Assembly (NCBI RefSeq): GCF_028993615.1
Contig: NZ_CP118632.1
Coordinates: 124,001-188,000, forward strand
Direction of reading: 5' to 3'
DNA length: 64,000 nucleotides
Origin: Herbaspirillum sp. WKF16
GTDB taxonomy: Bacteria > Pseudomonadota > Gammaproteobacteria > Burkholderiales > Burkholderiaceae_D
Shown here: positions 1 to 9,602 of the stretch, piece by piece
How positions within the stretch are numbered: the stretch's first letter is position 1
Layout: every line of letters begins with the position of its first letter
Notes under the pieces: generated by a model
Databases searched by the model: none
Told to the model about the DNA's origin: nothing
Seen by the model: the letters and a program-made list of their open reading frames with translations, nothing else
Program-made: the position numbers and the translations under genes

Positions 1-1273
1 GCGTGCCGATGTCGCGCGAGAAGTCGTAGTCCAGGATGCGCCGCACCGAGTCGTTGCTGCTGACGATGTTGAACTGGTCGTCCAGCACCAGCACGCCGGC
101 CGACATGTTGGCCAGCACCGACTCCAGGTAGGCCTTGGCGTTTTCCAGCTCGGCGCGGTTCTTCTCGACCGAGGTGCGCGCCTCCAGCAGCTGGCGCGTC
201 ATGGTGTTGAAGGATTGCGTGAGCGTGCCCAGTTCGTCGGAGGTGCTGACGATGGGACGCGGCGACAGGTTGCCCTCGGCCACCGCCTTGGTGCCCTCGG
301 CCAGCAGCAGCAGCGGCTTGGCCAGGTCGCTGGCGATCAGGAAGGCGCTGGCGATGGCCGCGAAGATGGCCAGCAGCAGCGTCAGCGTCAGGGTCACCAG
401 GTAGATCTTGCGCAAACCCGAGCGCGACACCGAGCGTTGCTGGTATTCGCTGTAGGCCTGGCGCAAGGTCTCGGCATTGGTGGCCAGGTAGTCCGGCACC
501 GGCTGCAGCAGCTGCAGGTAGCGGCTGTCGTTCTGCAGGGAGAGGCCGCGGCTGCTGGCCGGGATCAGCACCACCACGTGCAGCCGCAGGTTGGCGTCGG
601 AGTCGGACTCGCCACCGGGCGGGCGCGAGTCGTCGCTCTCCACCGCCGCGAAGGCGCGCGAGATGCGCGCCTGGCGCAGCGCCTGGGCGTTCGGCAGCAC
701 CGGCGTGAGCGAGCCGATGCTGCCGCCCACGGCCGACAGCACCTGGCCGTTGCCGTTGACGATGGTGATCTCCATGTTCTGGTCGCGCAGGCGCGAGAGG
801 TAGGTCACCTGCTCGGACTCGCTCATGTCCGACAGCTCCTGGGCCATGCTGCGCGCGCGCGAGGAGAGATCCGACAGCGACGAATCGAGCGCGTTGCGGC
901 CCAGGTTCAGGCCCGACTCCAGCGCCGCTTCCATGCGCACGTCGAACCATGATTCGATCGATCGCGTCACGAACTGCACCGACATCAGGTAGATCACCGC
1001 CCCCGGCAGGATGCCGATGAGCGCGAACATCAGCACCAGCCGCGCCAGCAGCTTGGAGCCGAACTTGCCGCGCCGATAACGTTTGTAAAGGCGCGTGAGC
1101 AGCAGCAGCACCAGGCACAGCAGCGAGATCGCGGCCAGGCCGTTGAGGAACAGCAGCCAGGGATAGTGCTGTTCGAACAGGGCGGAGTTTTCGGAAGCCG
1201 AGGCCAGCAGGAACAGCAGGATGCTGATGACGCCCCCGCCGACCACCAGCAGATAGCGTAAGGTGCGGCTCAT
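1..1273 (-). CDS. ntrY: NtrY-like nitrogen sensor histidine kinase (N-terminal part, cut by window edge)
   Basis: This is the N-terminal 424 codons of a membrane sensor kinase; the kinase core lies outside the window. Translation from the ATG at 1273 shows two hydrophobic helices in the first 60 residues (starting MSRTLRYLLVVGGG), a third near residue 95, a roughly 200-residue extracytoplasmic region, another membrane helix, a HAMP-like segment (DLAKPLLLLAEGTKAVAEG) and the start of a PAS domain (SVLANMSAGVLVLDDQFNIV). This order is typical of NtrY, which with the response regulator NtrX responds to nitrogen status. The start codon overlaps the stop of the upstream DUF4390 gene (ATGA), as in the rsmB-DUF4390-ntrY-ntrX order common in Burkholderiales. 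The family assignment rests on architecture and context, because the H and ATPase boxes are not visible. Confidence 0.85.
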   Translation of the reverse strand, partial: MSRTLRYLLVVGGGVISILLFLLASASENSALFEQHYPWLLFLNGLAAISLLCLVLLLLTRLYKRYRRGKFGSKLLARLVLMFALIGILPGAVIYLMSVQFVTRSIESWFDVRMEAALESGLNLGRNALDSSLSDLSSRARSMAQELSDMSESEQVTYLSRLRDQNMEITIVNGNGQVLSAVGGSIGSLTPVLPNAQALRQARISRAFAAVESDDSRPPGGESDSDANLRLHVVVLIPASSRGLSLQNDSRYLQLLQPVPDYLATNAETLRQAYSEYQQRSVSRSGLRKIYLVTLTLTLLLAIFAAIASAFLIASDLAKPLLLLAEGTKAVAEGNLSPRPIVSTSDELGTLTQSFNTMTRQLLEARTSVEKNRAELENAKAYLESVLANMSAGVLVLDDQFNIVSSNDSVRRILDYDFSRDIGT

Positions 1274-1923
1274 TCGGGTTTGTAGTTGAATTCGATCCAG
1301 TCGGAGGACAGGCGCCAGTCGCTGTTGTTGAGCGCGTTCACCTGGAACGGCTTGGGCAGCTGCGCCACGTCCAGGCGCATGCGCACGCCGACGGTGTAGA
1401 CGTCGCCGGCCTTGAGCGTGCCGTTGTCGGCGATGATCCAGCGCGGCGGACGGCGGATCAGCGCCATCGCGTCTTCCAGGTTGGAGAAGCTCTGCTGCAG
1501 CTGGCCGCTGATGGCGGTGTGGTACTGGCGGGTCAGCACGTTGTAGGAGATGCGCACGGTGCGCGCGGCCGACACGCTGCTCTCGTCGAACCAGTACCAG
1601 CGGCGCCGCGTCATCTGCACCTCGGTCGTGAAGTACAGCGGCACGCCGCGCGAGAGCGCATCCTCCAGGCCGCGGTTGAGCTCGAAGGAATAGGCCAGCG
1701 CCAGGCGATAGCCCTCATCGCTGGCTTCGATCGAGGCCTGGGAGATCGTGATCTCGGCGGCATGCGTCGGCGCTGCGCCGGCGCATGCCAGCACGAGCGC
1801 CAGCACGACCTGGCGCAACCAGAACGCGAGGCGGGCGAATCGTCGTGGATGAGCGCCGCTGGAGGCCTGGCGCGGACCGGATGGCAAGCTGGAGGGGAGG
1901 AGGGCCGATTGCGTCAAATTCAT
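1270..1923 (-). CDS. DUF4390 domain-containing exported protein
   Basis: The 217-residue protein has an N-terminal hydrophobic stretch (about residues 33-55, LRQVVLALVLACAGAAPTHA) that looks like a signal peptide with an AHA cleavage site. A beta-rich domain follows, with the motifs YRLALAYSFELNRGLEDAL and WIIADNGTLKAGDVYTVGVR typical of DUF4390. Its biochemical role is unknown. It overlaps rsmB at its start (ATGA at 1920-1923) and ntrY at its end (ATGA at 1270-1273), so the three genes are translationally coupled. Linkage to ntrYX suggests a periplasmic partner of the sensor, but that is inference. An internal start nearer the signal peptide is possible because the first 30 residues are Ser/Pro-rich. 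Confidence 0.88.
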   Translation of the reverse strand: MNLTQSALLPSSLPSGPRQASSGAHPRRFARLAFWLRQVVLALVLACAGAAPTHAAEITISQASIEASDEGYRLALAYSFELNRGLEDALSRGVPLYFTTEVQMTRRRWYWFDESSVSAARTVRISYNVLTRQYHTAISGQLQQSFSNLEDAMALIRRPPRWIIADNGTLKAGDVYTVGVRMRLDVAQLPKPFQVNALNNSDWRLSSDWIEFNYKPE

Positions 1924-3242
1924 GCACCAGTTTTTTGGAACAGCGCGTAAAACAGGCCATCATGGTCGGTTTCTGCGCTGGCAGTCGGCAACAGTTGACC
2001 TGGGGCTGGCAGTCGTATGGCGTTATTTCTTTGCGCGAAGGCAATTGCCTGCTGTTCCGACTCCTGTGGCCACAGCGAGCATGTTACGAGCAGCAATTTA
2101 CCATCCGGCCGCAGCATCTGCCAAAGGTTGTCCAAAATTTGCGCCGAAAGTGTTGCAAGCTGCGCGGTATCGGTCTTGCGGCGCAGCCAGCGGATGTCGG
2201 GATGGCGCCGCACGATGCCCGAGGCGGTGCAGGGCACGTCGGCCAGGATGCGGTCGAAGGGCTTGCCGTCCCACCAGCCGTCGCGCTGGCGCGCATCGCC
2301 GGCGATCAGCTGCGCCGTCAGGCCCAGCCGCCGCAGGTTCTCGTCGATGCGCGCCAGCCGGCGCCCATCGTGATCCAGCGCCTGCAGCTCGATGTCGGCC
2401 AGTTCCAGCAGGTGGCCGGTCTTGCCGCCGGGGGCGGCGCAGGCGTCGAGCACGCGCATGCCGTCGGCCGCGTCCAGCAGCGGCGCGGCCAGCTGCGCCG
2501 CGGCGTCCTGCACCGAGGCCGCGCCGTCGGCGAAGCCGGGGATCTGCTGCACCGGCACCGGCTTGTCCAGCCGCACCGCGCTGGGGCCGACCTGGCGCGC
2601 CGGCATGCCGGCCGCCGCCAGGGTGGCGAGATATTGTTCAACCGTAGCTTGACGACGGTTCACGCGCAAGGTCAGCGGCGGCGCCTGGTTGCCGGCGTAC
2701 AGGATGCGTTGCCAGTCGTCGGGATAGGCGCCCTTGAGGCGGTCGATCCACCAGGTCGGGTAGTTCCAGGTGCCGGGCGGGGTCTTGGTCGCCTGCGGCA
2801 TGAGCGTGGCGCGTTCGCGCTGGAAGCGGCGCAGGATCGCATTGACCACGCCCTTGGCGAAGGCCATGTCGGGGCTGGCGGCGGCCGCTTCGACCGCCTG
2901 GTTCACTACCGTGAAGCCGTCGTAGCCGGCCTCCTCCTCGTCCACCAGCAGCGCCAGCGCGCAATCCAGCAGGCCGCGCAGGACCTCGGGTTCGGGCGGC
3001 TTGTTGGCCAGCAACGCCAAGAGGGCGTCGGTGACGCCCAGGCGGCGCATGGCGCGGTAGCTGATGTCCTGGATCGCGCCGCGCGCCGGCGGCGGGGCGT
3101 CGGCGCGGGCGAAGATCTGGGCCAGCGCCTGCGGCAGGGCGGAGCCGGCGCGCACGGCGGCCACGGCCTGGGCGGCATAGGCCAGCTGGTATGCCAGCGA
3201 GTCGGCCTTGGCCGAGGAAGAAATAAGGGAAACCTGGATCAC
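1920..3242 (-). CDS. rsmB: 16S rRNA (cytosine(967)-C(5))-methyltransferase RsmB
   Basis: This SAM-dependent enzyme methylates C967 of 16S rRNA. The 440 residues match the family length and layout: an N-terminal NusB-like RNA-binding domain (about residues 1-150) and a C-terminal Rossmann methyltransferase. Visible motifs are the SAM-binding VLDACAAPGGKTGHLLEL, the PC motif in DVPCTASG (Cys338) and the catalytic TCS motif in LLLVTCSLWP (Cys388). The start is a GTG at 3242. A stop lies in frame a few codons upstream and no ATG lies between, so GTG is the only good choice. It is the first gene of the rsmB-DUF4390-ntrY chain and divergent from the MFS gene at 3452. Confidence 0.96.
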   Translation of the reverse strand: MIQVSLISSSAKADSLAYQLAYAAQAVAAVRAGSALPQALAQIFARADAPPPARGAIQDISYRAMRRLGVTDALLALLANKPPEPEVLRGLLDCALALLVDEEEAGYDGFTVVNQAVEAAAASPDMAFAKGVVNAILRRFQRERATLMPQATKTPPGTWNYPTWWIDRLKGAYPDDWQRILYAGNQAPPLTLRVNRRQATVEQYLATLAAAGMPARQVGPSAVRLDKPVPVQQIPGFADGAASVQDAAAQLAAPLLDAADGMRVLDACAAPGGKTGHLLELADIELQALDHDGRRLARIDENLRRLGLTAQLIAGDARQRDGWWDGKPFDRILADVPCTASGIVRRHPDIRWLRRKTDTAQLATLSAQILDNLWQMLRPDGKLLLVTCSLWPQESEQQAIAFAQRNNAIRLPAPGQLLPTASAETDHDGLFYALFQKTGA

Positions 3243-3451
3243 GTCAATGTCTGCTCAAAGCGGGCGCCGCCGGCGTCGTATTCGGTCCGGCGTCGCGCAG
3301 GAACCTGCGGCTGGCGCGGGCCGCCAGTTTAACAGCTCGGGACGCCCGCGGGCGGTTCCGGCCGCTTCGGCAAGACTCGGCGAGTTCGGCTAAAGTGGCT
3401 GCCTTCATGAGCCGGGCCCACCCGGACGCCACCCCGACAGGAAAACACACC

Positions 3452-4651
3452 ATGCAAGCCGCCACGGCCGATACCCCCCTGCAACAGGATATTCCCCGCT
3501 GGATGGTCATGCTGCTGGCTGCCGCCTGCGGCATCATCGTCGCCAATCTCTATTACGCGCAGCCGCTGATCGGGCCGATCAGCCGCGCCACCGGCATTTC
3601 GCTGGGCGCGGCCGGCCTGATCGTGACGCTGACCCAGATCGGCTACGGCCTGGGCCTGCTGTTCATCGTGCCCATGGGCGACCTCTTCGAAAACCGCCGG
3701 CTGGTGCTGACCGGCCTGGTCCTGACCTGCGTGGCGCTGGTGGGCGCGGCCCTGGCCGAGAGCGCGATGCAGTTGCTGGCCTCGGTGCTGCTGATCGGCA
3801 TTTCCTCGGTGGGCGCCCAGGTGCTGGTGCCTTACGCGGCGCACTTCTCGCGCCCGGAGACGCGCGGGCGCGCGGTGGGCAACGTGATGAGCGGCCTGCT
3901 GCTGGGGATCCTGCTGGCGCGGCCGCTGGCCAGCCTGGTGGCCGACCTCTTCGGCTGGCACGCCATCTTCGGCCTGTCGGCGGTGGTGGTGGCGGCGCTG
4001 ATCGCGGTGCTCTCGCGCTACCTGCCGCAGCGCCATCCGCCGGCCGGCATGCATTACCTGGCGCTGCTGGCGTCGATGTGGACGCTGGTGAAGACCACGC
4101 CGGTGCTGCGCCGCCGCTCGCTGTACCACGCCATGCTGTTCGCTTCCTTCAGCCTGTTCTGGACCGCCTCGCCGCTGTTCCTGGCGGAGCTGGGCATCTC
4201 GCAAAAGGGCATCGCGCTGTTCGCCTTCGCCGGCGTGATCGGCGTGGTCGCCGCGCCCATCGCCGGGCGCATGGCCGACCGCGGCTGGAGCCGCCCGGCC
4301 ACCGGCGCGGCGCTGCTGTGCGCCTCGCTGTCCTTCCTCCTGCCGCACCTGGTGCAGGGCGGGCGCGAGCTGTCGCTGGGTGTCTTGCTGGCGGTGGCGA
4401 TCCTGCTGGACTTCGCCGTGGCGGCCAACCTGGTGCTGAGCCAGCGCGCCATCTACGCGCTGGGCGGCGAGATCCGCAGCCGTTTGAACGGCCTGTTCAT
4501 GGCCACCTTCTTCGCCGGCGGCGCGCTCGGCTCGGCCCTGGGCGGCTGGGTGTATGCCCAGGCGGGCTGGAGCGGCGCCACCTGGGTCGGTTTCGCCTTC
4601 CCGTTCCTGGCGCTGCTGTTCTACCTGACCGAGCTGCGCGCGCGCAAATAA
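3452..4651 (+). CDS. MFS transporter, drug/sugar-efflux type
   Basis: A 399-residue, 12-helix major facilitator protein. The first helix carries the NLYYAQPLIGPI motif typical of a proteobacterial MFS group with unassigned substrates. The loop 2-3 signature reads GDLFENRRLVL, and a second cytoplasmic half-signature (GRMADRGWSRPATG) is present. An upstream start at 3395 would add a hydrophilic, Pro-rich tail not expected in this family. I therefore chose the ATG at 3452, preceded by ACAGGA. The gene stands alone, divergent from rsmB, and ends in a strong terminator. The substrate cannot be read from the sequence. Confidence 0.88.
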   Translation: MQAATADTPLQQDIPRWMVMLLAAACGIIVANLYYAQPLIGPISRATGISLGAAGLIVTLTQIGYGLGLLFIVPMGDLFENRRLVLTGLVLTCVALVGAALAESAMQLLASVLLIGISSVGAQVLVPYAAHFSRPETRGRAVGNVMSGLLLGILLARPLASLVADLFGWHAIFGLSAVVVAALIAVLSRYLPQRHPPAGMHYLALLASMWTLVKTTPVLRRRSLYHAMLFASFSLFWTASPLFLAELGISQKGIALFAFAGVIGVVAAPIAGRMADRGWSRPATGAALLCASLSFLLPHLVQGGRELSLGVLLAVAILLDFAVAANLVLSQRAIYALGGEIRSRLNGLFMATFFAGGALGSALGGWVYAQAGWSGATWVGFAFPFLALLFYLTELRARK

Positions 4652-4668
4652 ACCCGACCCAGGACGCA

Positions 4669-4710
4669 AAAACGGCTGCCGCGGTGGATGATCGCGGCAG
4701 CCGTTTTTTT
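4669..4710 (+). terminator. Rho-independent terminator after the MFS gene
   Basis: A perfect 13-bp stem (AACGGCTGCCGCG at 4671-4683 pairing with 4693-4705) with a 9-base loop is followed by a run of T. The A-run on the other side suggests it also serves the minus-strand DUF1840 gene that converges on it. Confidence 0.93.
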
Positions 4711-4758
4711 GTCCGCGCCGGCCGGCGCGGCTTTACCGCCAGGGGCAGCGCAGCGGGT

Positions 4759-5103
4759 TCAGACGCCCCACAGGATGTCGTGGTCGCCCTTCCTGGCTTC
4801 GCGCAGCATGTCCAGCAGCGGGTAGGCGCGCGCCGAGAAGCTGACCGCCTCGATCTTCTCGTGGTTGTGGTCGTCGGTATTGGCGTTGTGATGGGCATTG
4901 ACGTCGCGCTCCAGCACCTCGGCCGCCTCATGCGCCTTGCTCGCGGTGATCTGCTTTTCCAGCAGCGCGATGGCGTCGCCGGCTTCGGCGGCGGTGATCA
5001 CGCCGCGCGCGGGATCCTTGTGCAGCAGGTCCAGGATGGGCTTGGCGTGCGACTCGTACATGACGACGTCGGCGGCAGCCTTCGATTTGAATGTGATCAG
5101 CAT
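4759..5103 (-). CDS. DUF1840 domain-containing protein
   Basis: A 114-residue cytoplasmic protein that matches DUF1840 from start to end: MLITFKSKAAADVVMYE, then an Asp/His-rich middle (NAHHNANTDDHNHE, about residues 70-83), ending in ARKGDHDILWGV. The function is unknown. The His/Asp cluster could bind a metal, but that is only a guess from composition. The gene converges with the MFS gene across a bidirectional-looking terminator. Confidence 0.9.
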   Translation of the reverse strand: MLITFKSKAAADVVMYESHAKPILDLLHKDPARGVITAAEAGDAIALLEKQITASKAHEAAEVLERDVNAHHNANTDDHNHEKIEAVSFSARAYPLLDMLREARKGDHDILWGV

Positions 5104-5295
5104 ATTTCCTCAGGGTCTTTGATTGGTAACGATTTTTGTCGGTGAGGCCCGGTTGGCGCCGGGATCATCGGGAAATGCGCTGCAACTGCATCCGCACTTC
5201 TGCGGGTTTGCCTGCCTTGGGCGGGCATCCGGTTCTTAGAATACTCCGCGCCCCAGGCATTTGTCATCCGCCCGCGGCCGCTGCGCATCCTTCGC

Positions 5296-5832
5296 CTAGG
5301 TTGGTTTGAAAGAGGCGAAAAAGGTTTCAATATTCTCATCCGTGATGGCCTTTTCCTCGCCCAGGACCAGCAACTGGTAGACCCGTTTGCCGCGCGCCGC
5401 CAGCCGCGCCACCAGGCGCACCGGGCGGCCGCCGGCCACGCCGTGGGCATCGAGTTCGAGCGTGCGCGCGTAGCCGTCGGTGGCGCCGGGCAGCGTGGGC
5501 GCGGCCTGCGCCCTGGCGACGATATTGTTGAGCAGCGCGGCGGCCATCGCGTCCAGCGCGCGGCTGGCGGCGGCGGCATCGGGCAGCTCGGCGGTGCCGA
5601 CGGCGAAGGTGGCGCCGCCGGCTTCGGCGGCGGTCATGTTCATGTCGACCCTGGGACCGTCGAGGTCGACGCTGCGGGTCGCGCTGGCCGGCTTGCCCGG
5701 CAGCAGGACGATGAAATGCGCGCCGTTGTCGCTGCTTTCGCGCCAGTTGTAGTCCGGCGAGCAGGCGCCCAGCGCCAGCAGCGCGATCATGGCGAGGACG
5801 GACAGGCAGCGGCGCGGCGGGAGCATCGGCAT
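5296..5832 (-). CDS. Putative outer-membrane lipoprotein of unknown function
   Basis: The 178-residue product has a lipoprotein signal: a basic start, a hydrophobic core (LSVLAMIALLALGA) and the lipobox LGAC with Cys24. Ser follows the Cys, which by the +2 rule predicts the outer membrane. The mature part is about 155 residues, begins PDYNWRESSDNGAHFIVLLPGKP and has no catalytic motif I recognise. It is a single gene, 192 bases upstream of DUF1840 on the same strand and divergent from the OPT transporter. I see no clear structure in the gap 5104-5295. Confidence 0.8.
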   Translation of the reverse strand: MPMLPPRRCLSVLAMIALLALGACSPDYNWRESSDNGAHFIVLLPGKPASATRSVDLDGPRVDMNMTAAEAGGATFAVGTAELPDAAAASRALDAMAAALLNNIVARAQAAPTLPGATDGYARTLELDAHGVAGGRPVRLVARLAARGKRVYQLLVLGEEKAITDENIETFFASFKPT

Positions 5833-5968
5833 GGGGCGGCAGGCAAGGGGAGCGATCGGCGGAACCCATCATAGCAAAACCGATGCGCTGAAAAATCGGA
5901 TGTTGTCCGATAGTAGGGCGCCAATTCTTGCGGTATAAGAATGCATTCCATCAAGAACGGGAACCGAC

Positions 5969-7981
5969 ATGCATGACAACAAGCTGGCCGACCTGCCAGA
6001 GCTGACCCTGCGCGGCATGGTGCTGGGCGCGCTGATCACGGTGGTGTTTACGGCGTCCAACGTCTATCTCGGCCTGAAGGTCGGGTTGACCTTCTCCTCT
6101 GCGATTCCGGCGGCGGTGATCTCGATGGCGGTGCTGCGCCTGTTCGCCGGCGCCAACATCCTCGAGAACAACATGGTGCAGACCCAGGCGTCGGCTGCCG
6201 GCACGCTGTCGTCGATCATCTTCATCCTGCCCGGGCTGGTGATGATGGGGCACTGGCACGGCTTCCCCTTCCTGCAGACGCTGGGCATCTGCGCCGCCGG
6301 CGGCATGCTGGGCGTGATGTTCTCGATCCCGCTGCGGCGCGCGATGGTGGTGCAGGGCGAGCTGCCCTATCCGGAAGGCGTGGCGGCGGCCGAGATCCTG
6401 CGCGTGGGCAGCTCGGACGCCGACGGCGGCGAGGAGACCCGGCGCGGCCTGCACGACATCCTGTTCGGCGGCGCGCTGTCGGCCGGCTTCAGCCTGGCCG
6501 CCAGCGGCCTGAAGGTGTTCGCCGAGAACATGAACCTGTGGTTTTCGGCCGGCGCCTCGGTGCTGCGCCTGCCGGTAGGATTTTCGCTGGCGCTGGTGGG
6601 CGCGGGCTACATGATCGGCATCGTCTCCGGCATCGCCATCCTCATCGGGCTGCTGATTGCCTGGGGCATCGCCGTGCCCTACCTGACCGCGGTCACGCCG
6701 CGCGAGGCCGGCACCGCCATCTCCGCGTTCGCCACCGGCATCTGGAGCAAGCAGGTGCGCTTCATGGGCGCCGGCATGATCGGCGTGGCGGCGGTGTGGA
6801 CGCTGATCACGCTGTTGAGGCCGATGGTGGAGGGCGTCAAGGCCTCGCTCTCCACGTTCTCGCGCCGCCGGCCCGGCGGCGAAGGTGCCGACCGCACCGA
6901 CCGCGACATGCCGCCGGGATGGATCATCGCCATCAGCCTGGCCATGATTGCGCTGCTGGCGGTGGTCTTCGCGTCCTTCCTGGCGGAGGCGCCGGTGTCG
7001 CCGGCGCTGTTCGCCGGCCTCATCGTCTACGCGGTGCTGTTCGCCTTCATCTTCGGCTTCCTGGTGGCGGCCGCCTGCGGCTACATGGCCGGGCTGATCG
7101 GTTCATCGTCCAGCCCGATCTCGGGCATCGGCATCGTCGCGGTGATCCTGGTGTCCTTGCTGCTGCTGGCCTCGGGCGCGGTCGACCCGCTGCTGGCCAC
7201 GCCCCAGGGCGGCAAGCTGGCAATCGCCATCGCACTGTTCGTGACGGCCGCCATCATCGCCGTGGCCGCCATCGCCAACGACAACCTGCAAGACCTCAAG
7301 ACCGGCCAACTGGTCGGCGCTACGCCCTGGCGCCAGCAGGTGGCGCTGCTGGTGGGGTGCGTGGTGGGCGCGCTGATCATCCCGCCGGTGCTCAACCTGC
7401 TGTACAACGCCTACGGTTTCACGGGCGCGCTGCCGCGCGAGGGCATGGACGCCGCGCAGGCGCTGGCCGCGCCGCAGGCCACGCTGATGACGGCGATCGC
7501 CACCGGCATCTTCACCCGCGAACTGAACTGGTCGATGCTTGCCATCGGCGTGGCGCTGGGCATCGCCCTGATCATCGTCGACGGCCTGCTGGCCAGGCGC
7601 GGCGGTGTCGCGCGCCTGCCGGTGCTGGCGGTGGGCATCGGCATCTACCTGCCGCCGGTGGTCAGCATGGCGCTGTTCTTCGGCGCGGTGCTGGGCTGGC
7701 TGATCGACCGCGCCCTGCGCCGCCGCGCTGCTGCGGCTACCGCCGATTTCGATGCGTACGCAGAGAAGCCGCGCCAGCGCGGCATCCTGGTGGCGTCGGG
7801 ACTGATCGTGGGCGAGAGCCTGGTCGGCGTGCTGCTGGCTGCCGTCATCGGATTCACCGGCAAGGACGCGCCGCTGGCGCTGGCACCGGCGGGCTTCGAA
7901 GGGATCGGCCAATGGCTGGGACTGGCCGCCTTCCTGCTGATCCTGCTGGCGTTCGCGCGGCGCATCATGCCGTCGCGCTGA
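5969..7981 (+). CDS. OPT-family oligopeptide/metal transporter
   Basis: A 670-residue polytopic membrane protein with about 14-16 hydrophobic helices. It opens with LADLPELTLRGMVLGALIT, followed by SNVYLGLKVGLTFSSAIPA, a hallmark of bacterial OPT (oligopeptide transporter) proteins. The motifs NNMVQTQASAAGTLSS and IGSSSSPISGIGI, conserved in the family, are also present. OPT members import peptides or metal chelates by proton symport. The substrate here is unknown and there is no neighbouring peptidase or siderophore gene. The stop is 21 bases from the convergent end of comM, with no hairpin between. Confidence 0.9.
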   Translation: MHDNKLADLPELTLRGMVLGALITVVFTASNVYLGLKVGLTFSSAIPAAVISMAVLRLFAGANILENNMVQTQASAAGTLSSIIFILPGLVMMGHWHGFPFLQTLGICAAGGMLGVMFSIPLRRAMVVQGELPYPEGVAAAEILRVGSSDADGGEETRRGLHDILFGGALSAGFSLAASGLKVFAENMNLWFSAGASVLRLPVGFSLALVGAGYMIGIVSGIAILIGLLIAWGIAVPYLTAVTPREAGTAISAFATGIWSKQVRFMGAGMIGVAAVWTLITLLRPMVEGVKASLSTFSRRRPGGEGADRTDRDMPPGWIIAISLAMIALLAVVFASFLAEAPVSPALFAGLIVYAVLFAFIFGFLVAAACGYMAGLIGSSSSPISGIGIVAVILVSLLLLASGAVDPLLATPQGGKLAIAIALFVTAAIIAVAAIANDNLQDLKTGQLVGATPWRQQVALLVGCVVGALIIPPVLNLLYNAYGFTGALPREGMDAAQALAAPQATLMTAIATGIFTRELNWSMLAIGVALGIALIIVDGLLARRGGVARLPVLAVGIGIYLPPVVSMALFFGAVLGWLIDRALRRRAAAATADFDAYAEKPRQRGILVASGLIVGESLVGVLLAAVIGFTGKDAPLALAPAGFEGIGQWLGLAAFLLILLAFARRIMPSR

Positions 7982-8002
7982 AGACAGCCTTTCTTTATCG
8001 CT

Positions 8003-9526
8003 TCATGGCCCCTGGAAGCCCCGGCGATATTGGATCGCCTCCGCCACATGGGTCTTGCCGACCTGCGCCTGCCCGGCCAGGTCGGCGATCGTGCGCGCCA
8101 CCTTGAGCACCCGATGATAGGAGCGTGCGGACCAGTCCAGGCGCGCCAGCGCGGTTTGCAACAACTGCGCGCCGGCGTCGTCGGGACGACAGTGCACGTC
8201 GATGGCGCTACCCGCCAGCTGGCTGTTGCTCACGCCCTGGCGCTGCAACTGCCGCGCGAAGGCTTGGCCGACGCGGGCGGCGATGGCGACGCTGGCCTCG
8301 CCCGGCGCCTGGTCGGCCAGTTCGGCGGGCGATAGCGAACCGACCGGCATCTGCATGTCGATGCGATCAAGCAAGGGGCCGGAAATGCGGCCCTGGTAAC
8401 GGCGGACGATATCGGGCGTGCAGCGGCACTTGCCGTTGGGATGGCCATGGAAGCCGCAAGGACAGGGATTCATCGCCGCGATCAGCTGGAAGCGCGCCGG
8501 GAAGTCGGCCTGCCGCGCCGCGCGCGAGATGGTGATGCGGCCGGATTCGAGCGGCTCGCGCAGCACTTCCAGCACGGCCCTTTGAAACTCCGGGAGTTCA
8601 TCGAGAAACAGCACGCCATGATGCGCCAGCGAAATTTCGCCCGGCCTGGGCGTGCCGCCGCCACCCACCAGCGCCACCGCCGAGGCGGTATGGTGCGGCG
8701 CGCGGTAGGGGCGCTGCTTCCATTGGGCGGCATCGAAGCCGCCGGTCAACGAGCGCACCGCGGCCGACTCCAGCGCCTGTTCTTCATCCATCGGCGGCAG
8801 GATGCCGGGGAAGCGCGAGGCCAGCATGGACTTGCCGGATCCCGGCGGGCCCACCAGCAAGATGCTGTGGTTGCCCGCGGCCGCCACTTCCATGGCGCGC
8901 CGGGCCTGCAACTGGCCCTTGACGTCGGCGAAGTCGGGATAGGCCGGCGCGGCGACGGCGGGCGTTGCGCGATAGCGCTGCAGGCGGCCCTCGGCGCCGC
9001 GCGCGGTGAAATGCGCGCAGACCTCCAGCAGCGAGGCCGCCGGCAGGATGGAAGCGCCGGCGACCAGCGCCGCCTCGCCGGCATTGGCGGCAGGCAGGAT
9101 GAAGCCGCGCTTGCGGCCGTCGTCGCGGCCGGCACGGTGCATGGCGCAGGTCATCGCCAGCGCGCCGCGCACGGCGCGCAACTGGCCCGAGAGCGACAGC
9201 TCGCCGGCGAATTCGTAGTCGTCGAGCTCGTCGCCCGGCATCTGCCCGGAGGCGACCAGGATGCCCAGTGCAATGGGCAGGTCGAATCGTCCTGATTCCT
9301 TGGGAAGGTCGGCCGGCGCCAGGTTGACCGTGATGCGCCGCGCCGGGAATTCGAACCGCGCATTTTGCAGCGCGGCCCGGACGCGGTCCTTGGCCTCCTT
9401 CACTTCGGCTTCGGGCAGGCCGACGATGGCAAAGGCGGGCAGGCCGTTGGCCAGATGGACTTCCACGGTGACCGGCGGCGCGGCCATGCCGGACAGTGCG
9501 CGGCTGTGGAGGACGGCCAGGCTCAT
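8003..9526 (-). CDS. comM: YifB/ComM Mg-chelatase-like AAA+ ATPase
   Basis: In other bacteria ComM is a hexameric helicase that promotes branch migration during natural transformation. The 507-residue protein starts MSLAVLHSRALSG and has the N-terminal ChlI-type domain with LANGLPAFAIVGLPEAEVKEAKDR. A AAA+ core follows with Walker A GPPGSGKSML, Walker B LFLDELPEF and a C-terminal zinc-finger-like CPCGFHGHPNGKCRC. I chose the ATG at 9526, since a longer reading frame adds about 70 Arg/Pro/Ser-rich residues that are out of family. It is downstream of ubiK on the same strand and converges with the OPT gene. Confidence 0.93.
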   Translation of the reverse strand: MSLAVLHSRALSGMAAPPVTVEVHLANGLPAFAIVGLPEAEVKEAKDRVRAALQNARFEFPARRITVNLAPADLPKESGRFDLPIALGILVASGQMPGDELDDYEFAGELSLSGQLRAVRGALAMTCAMHRAGRDDGRKRGFILPAANAGEAALVAGASILPAASLLEVCAHFTARGAEGRLQRYRATPAVAAPAYPDFADVKGQLQARRAMEVAAAGNHSILLVGPPGSGKSMLASRFPGILPPMDEEQALESAAVRSLTGGFDAAQWKQRPYRAPHHTASAVALVGGGGTPRPGEISLAHHGVLFLDELPEFQRAVLEVLREPLESGRITISRAARQADFPARFQLIAAMNPCPCGFHGHPNGKCRCTPDIVRRYQGRISGPLLDRIDMQMPVGSLSPAELADQAPGEASVAIAARVGQAFARQLQRQGVSNSQLAGSAIDVHCRPDDAGAQLLQTALARLDWSARSYHRVLKVARTIADLAGQAQVGKTHVAEAIQYRRGFQGP

Positions 9527-9602
9527 GGCGGCGAGCCCGGTCGTGCTTGTTGATGACGGGAGAAGCGGGGGGAGTCGGGTATTAAATAGCGGGCCGGTCG
9601 TG

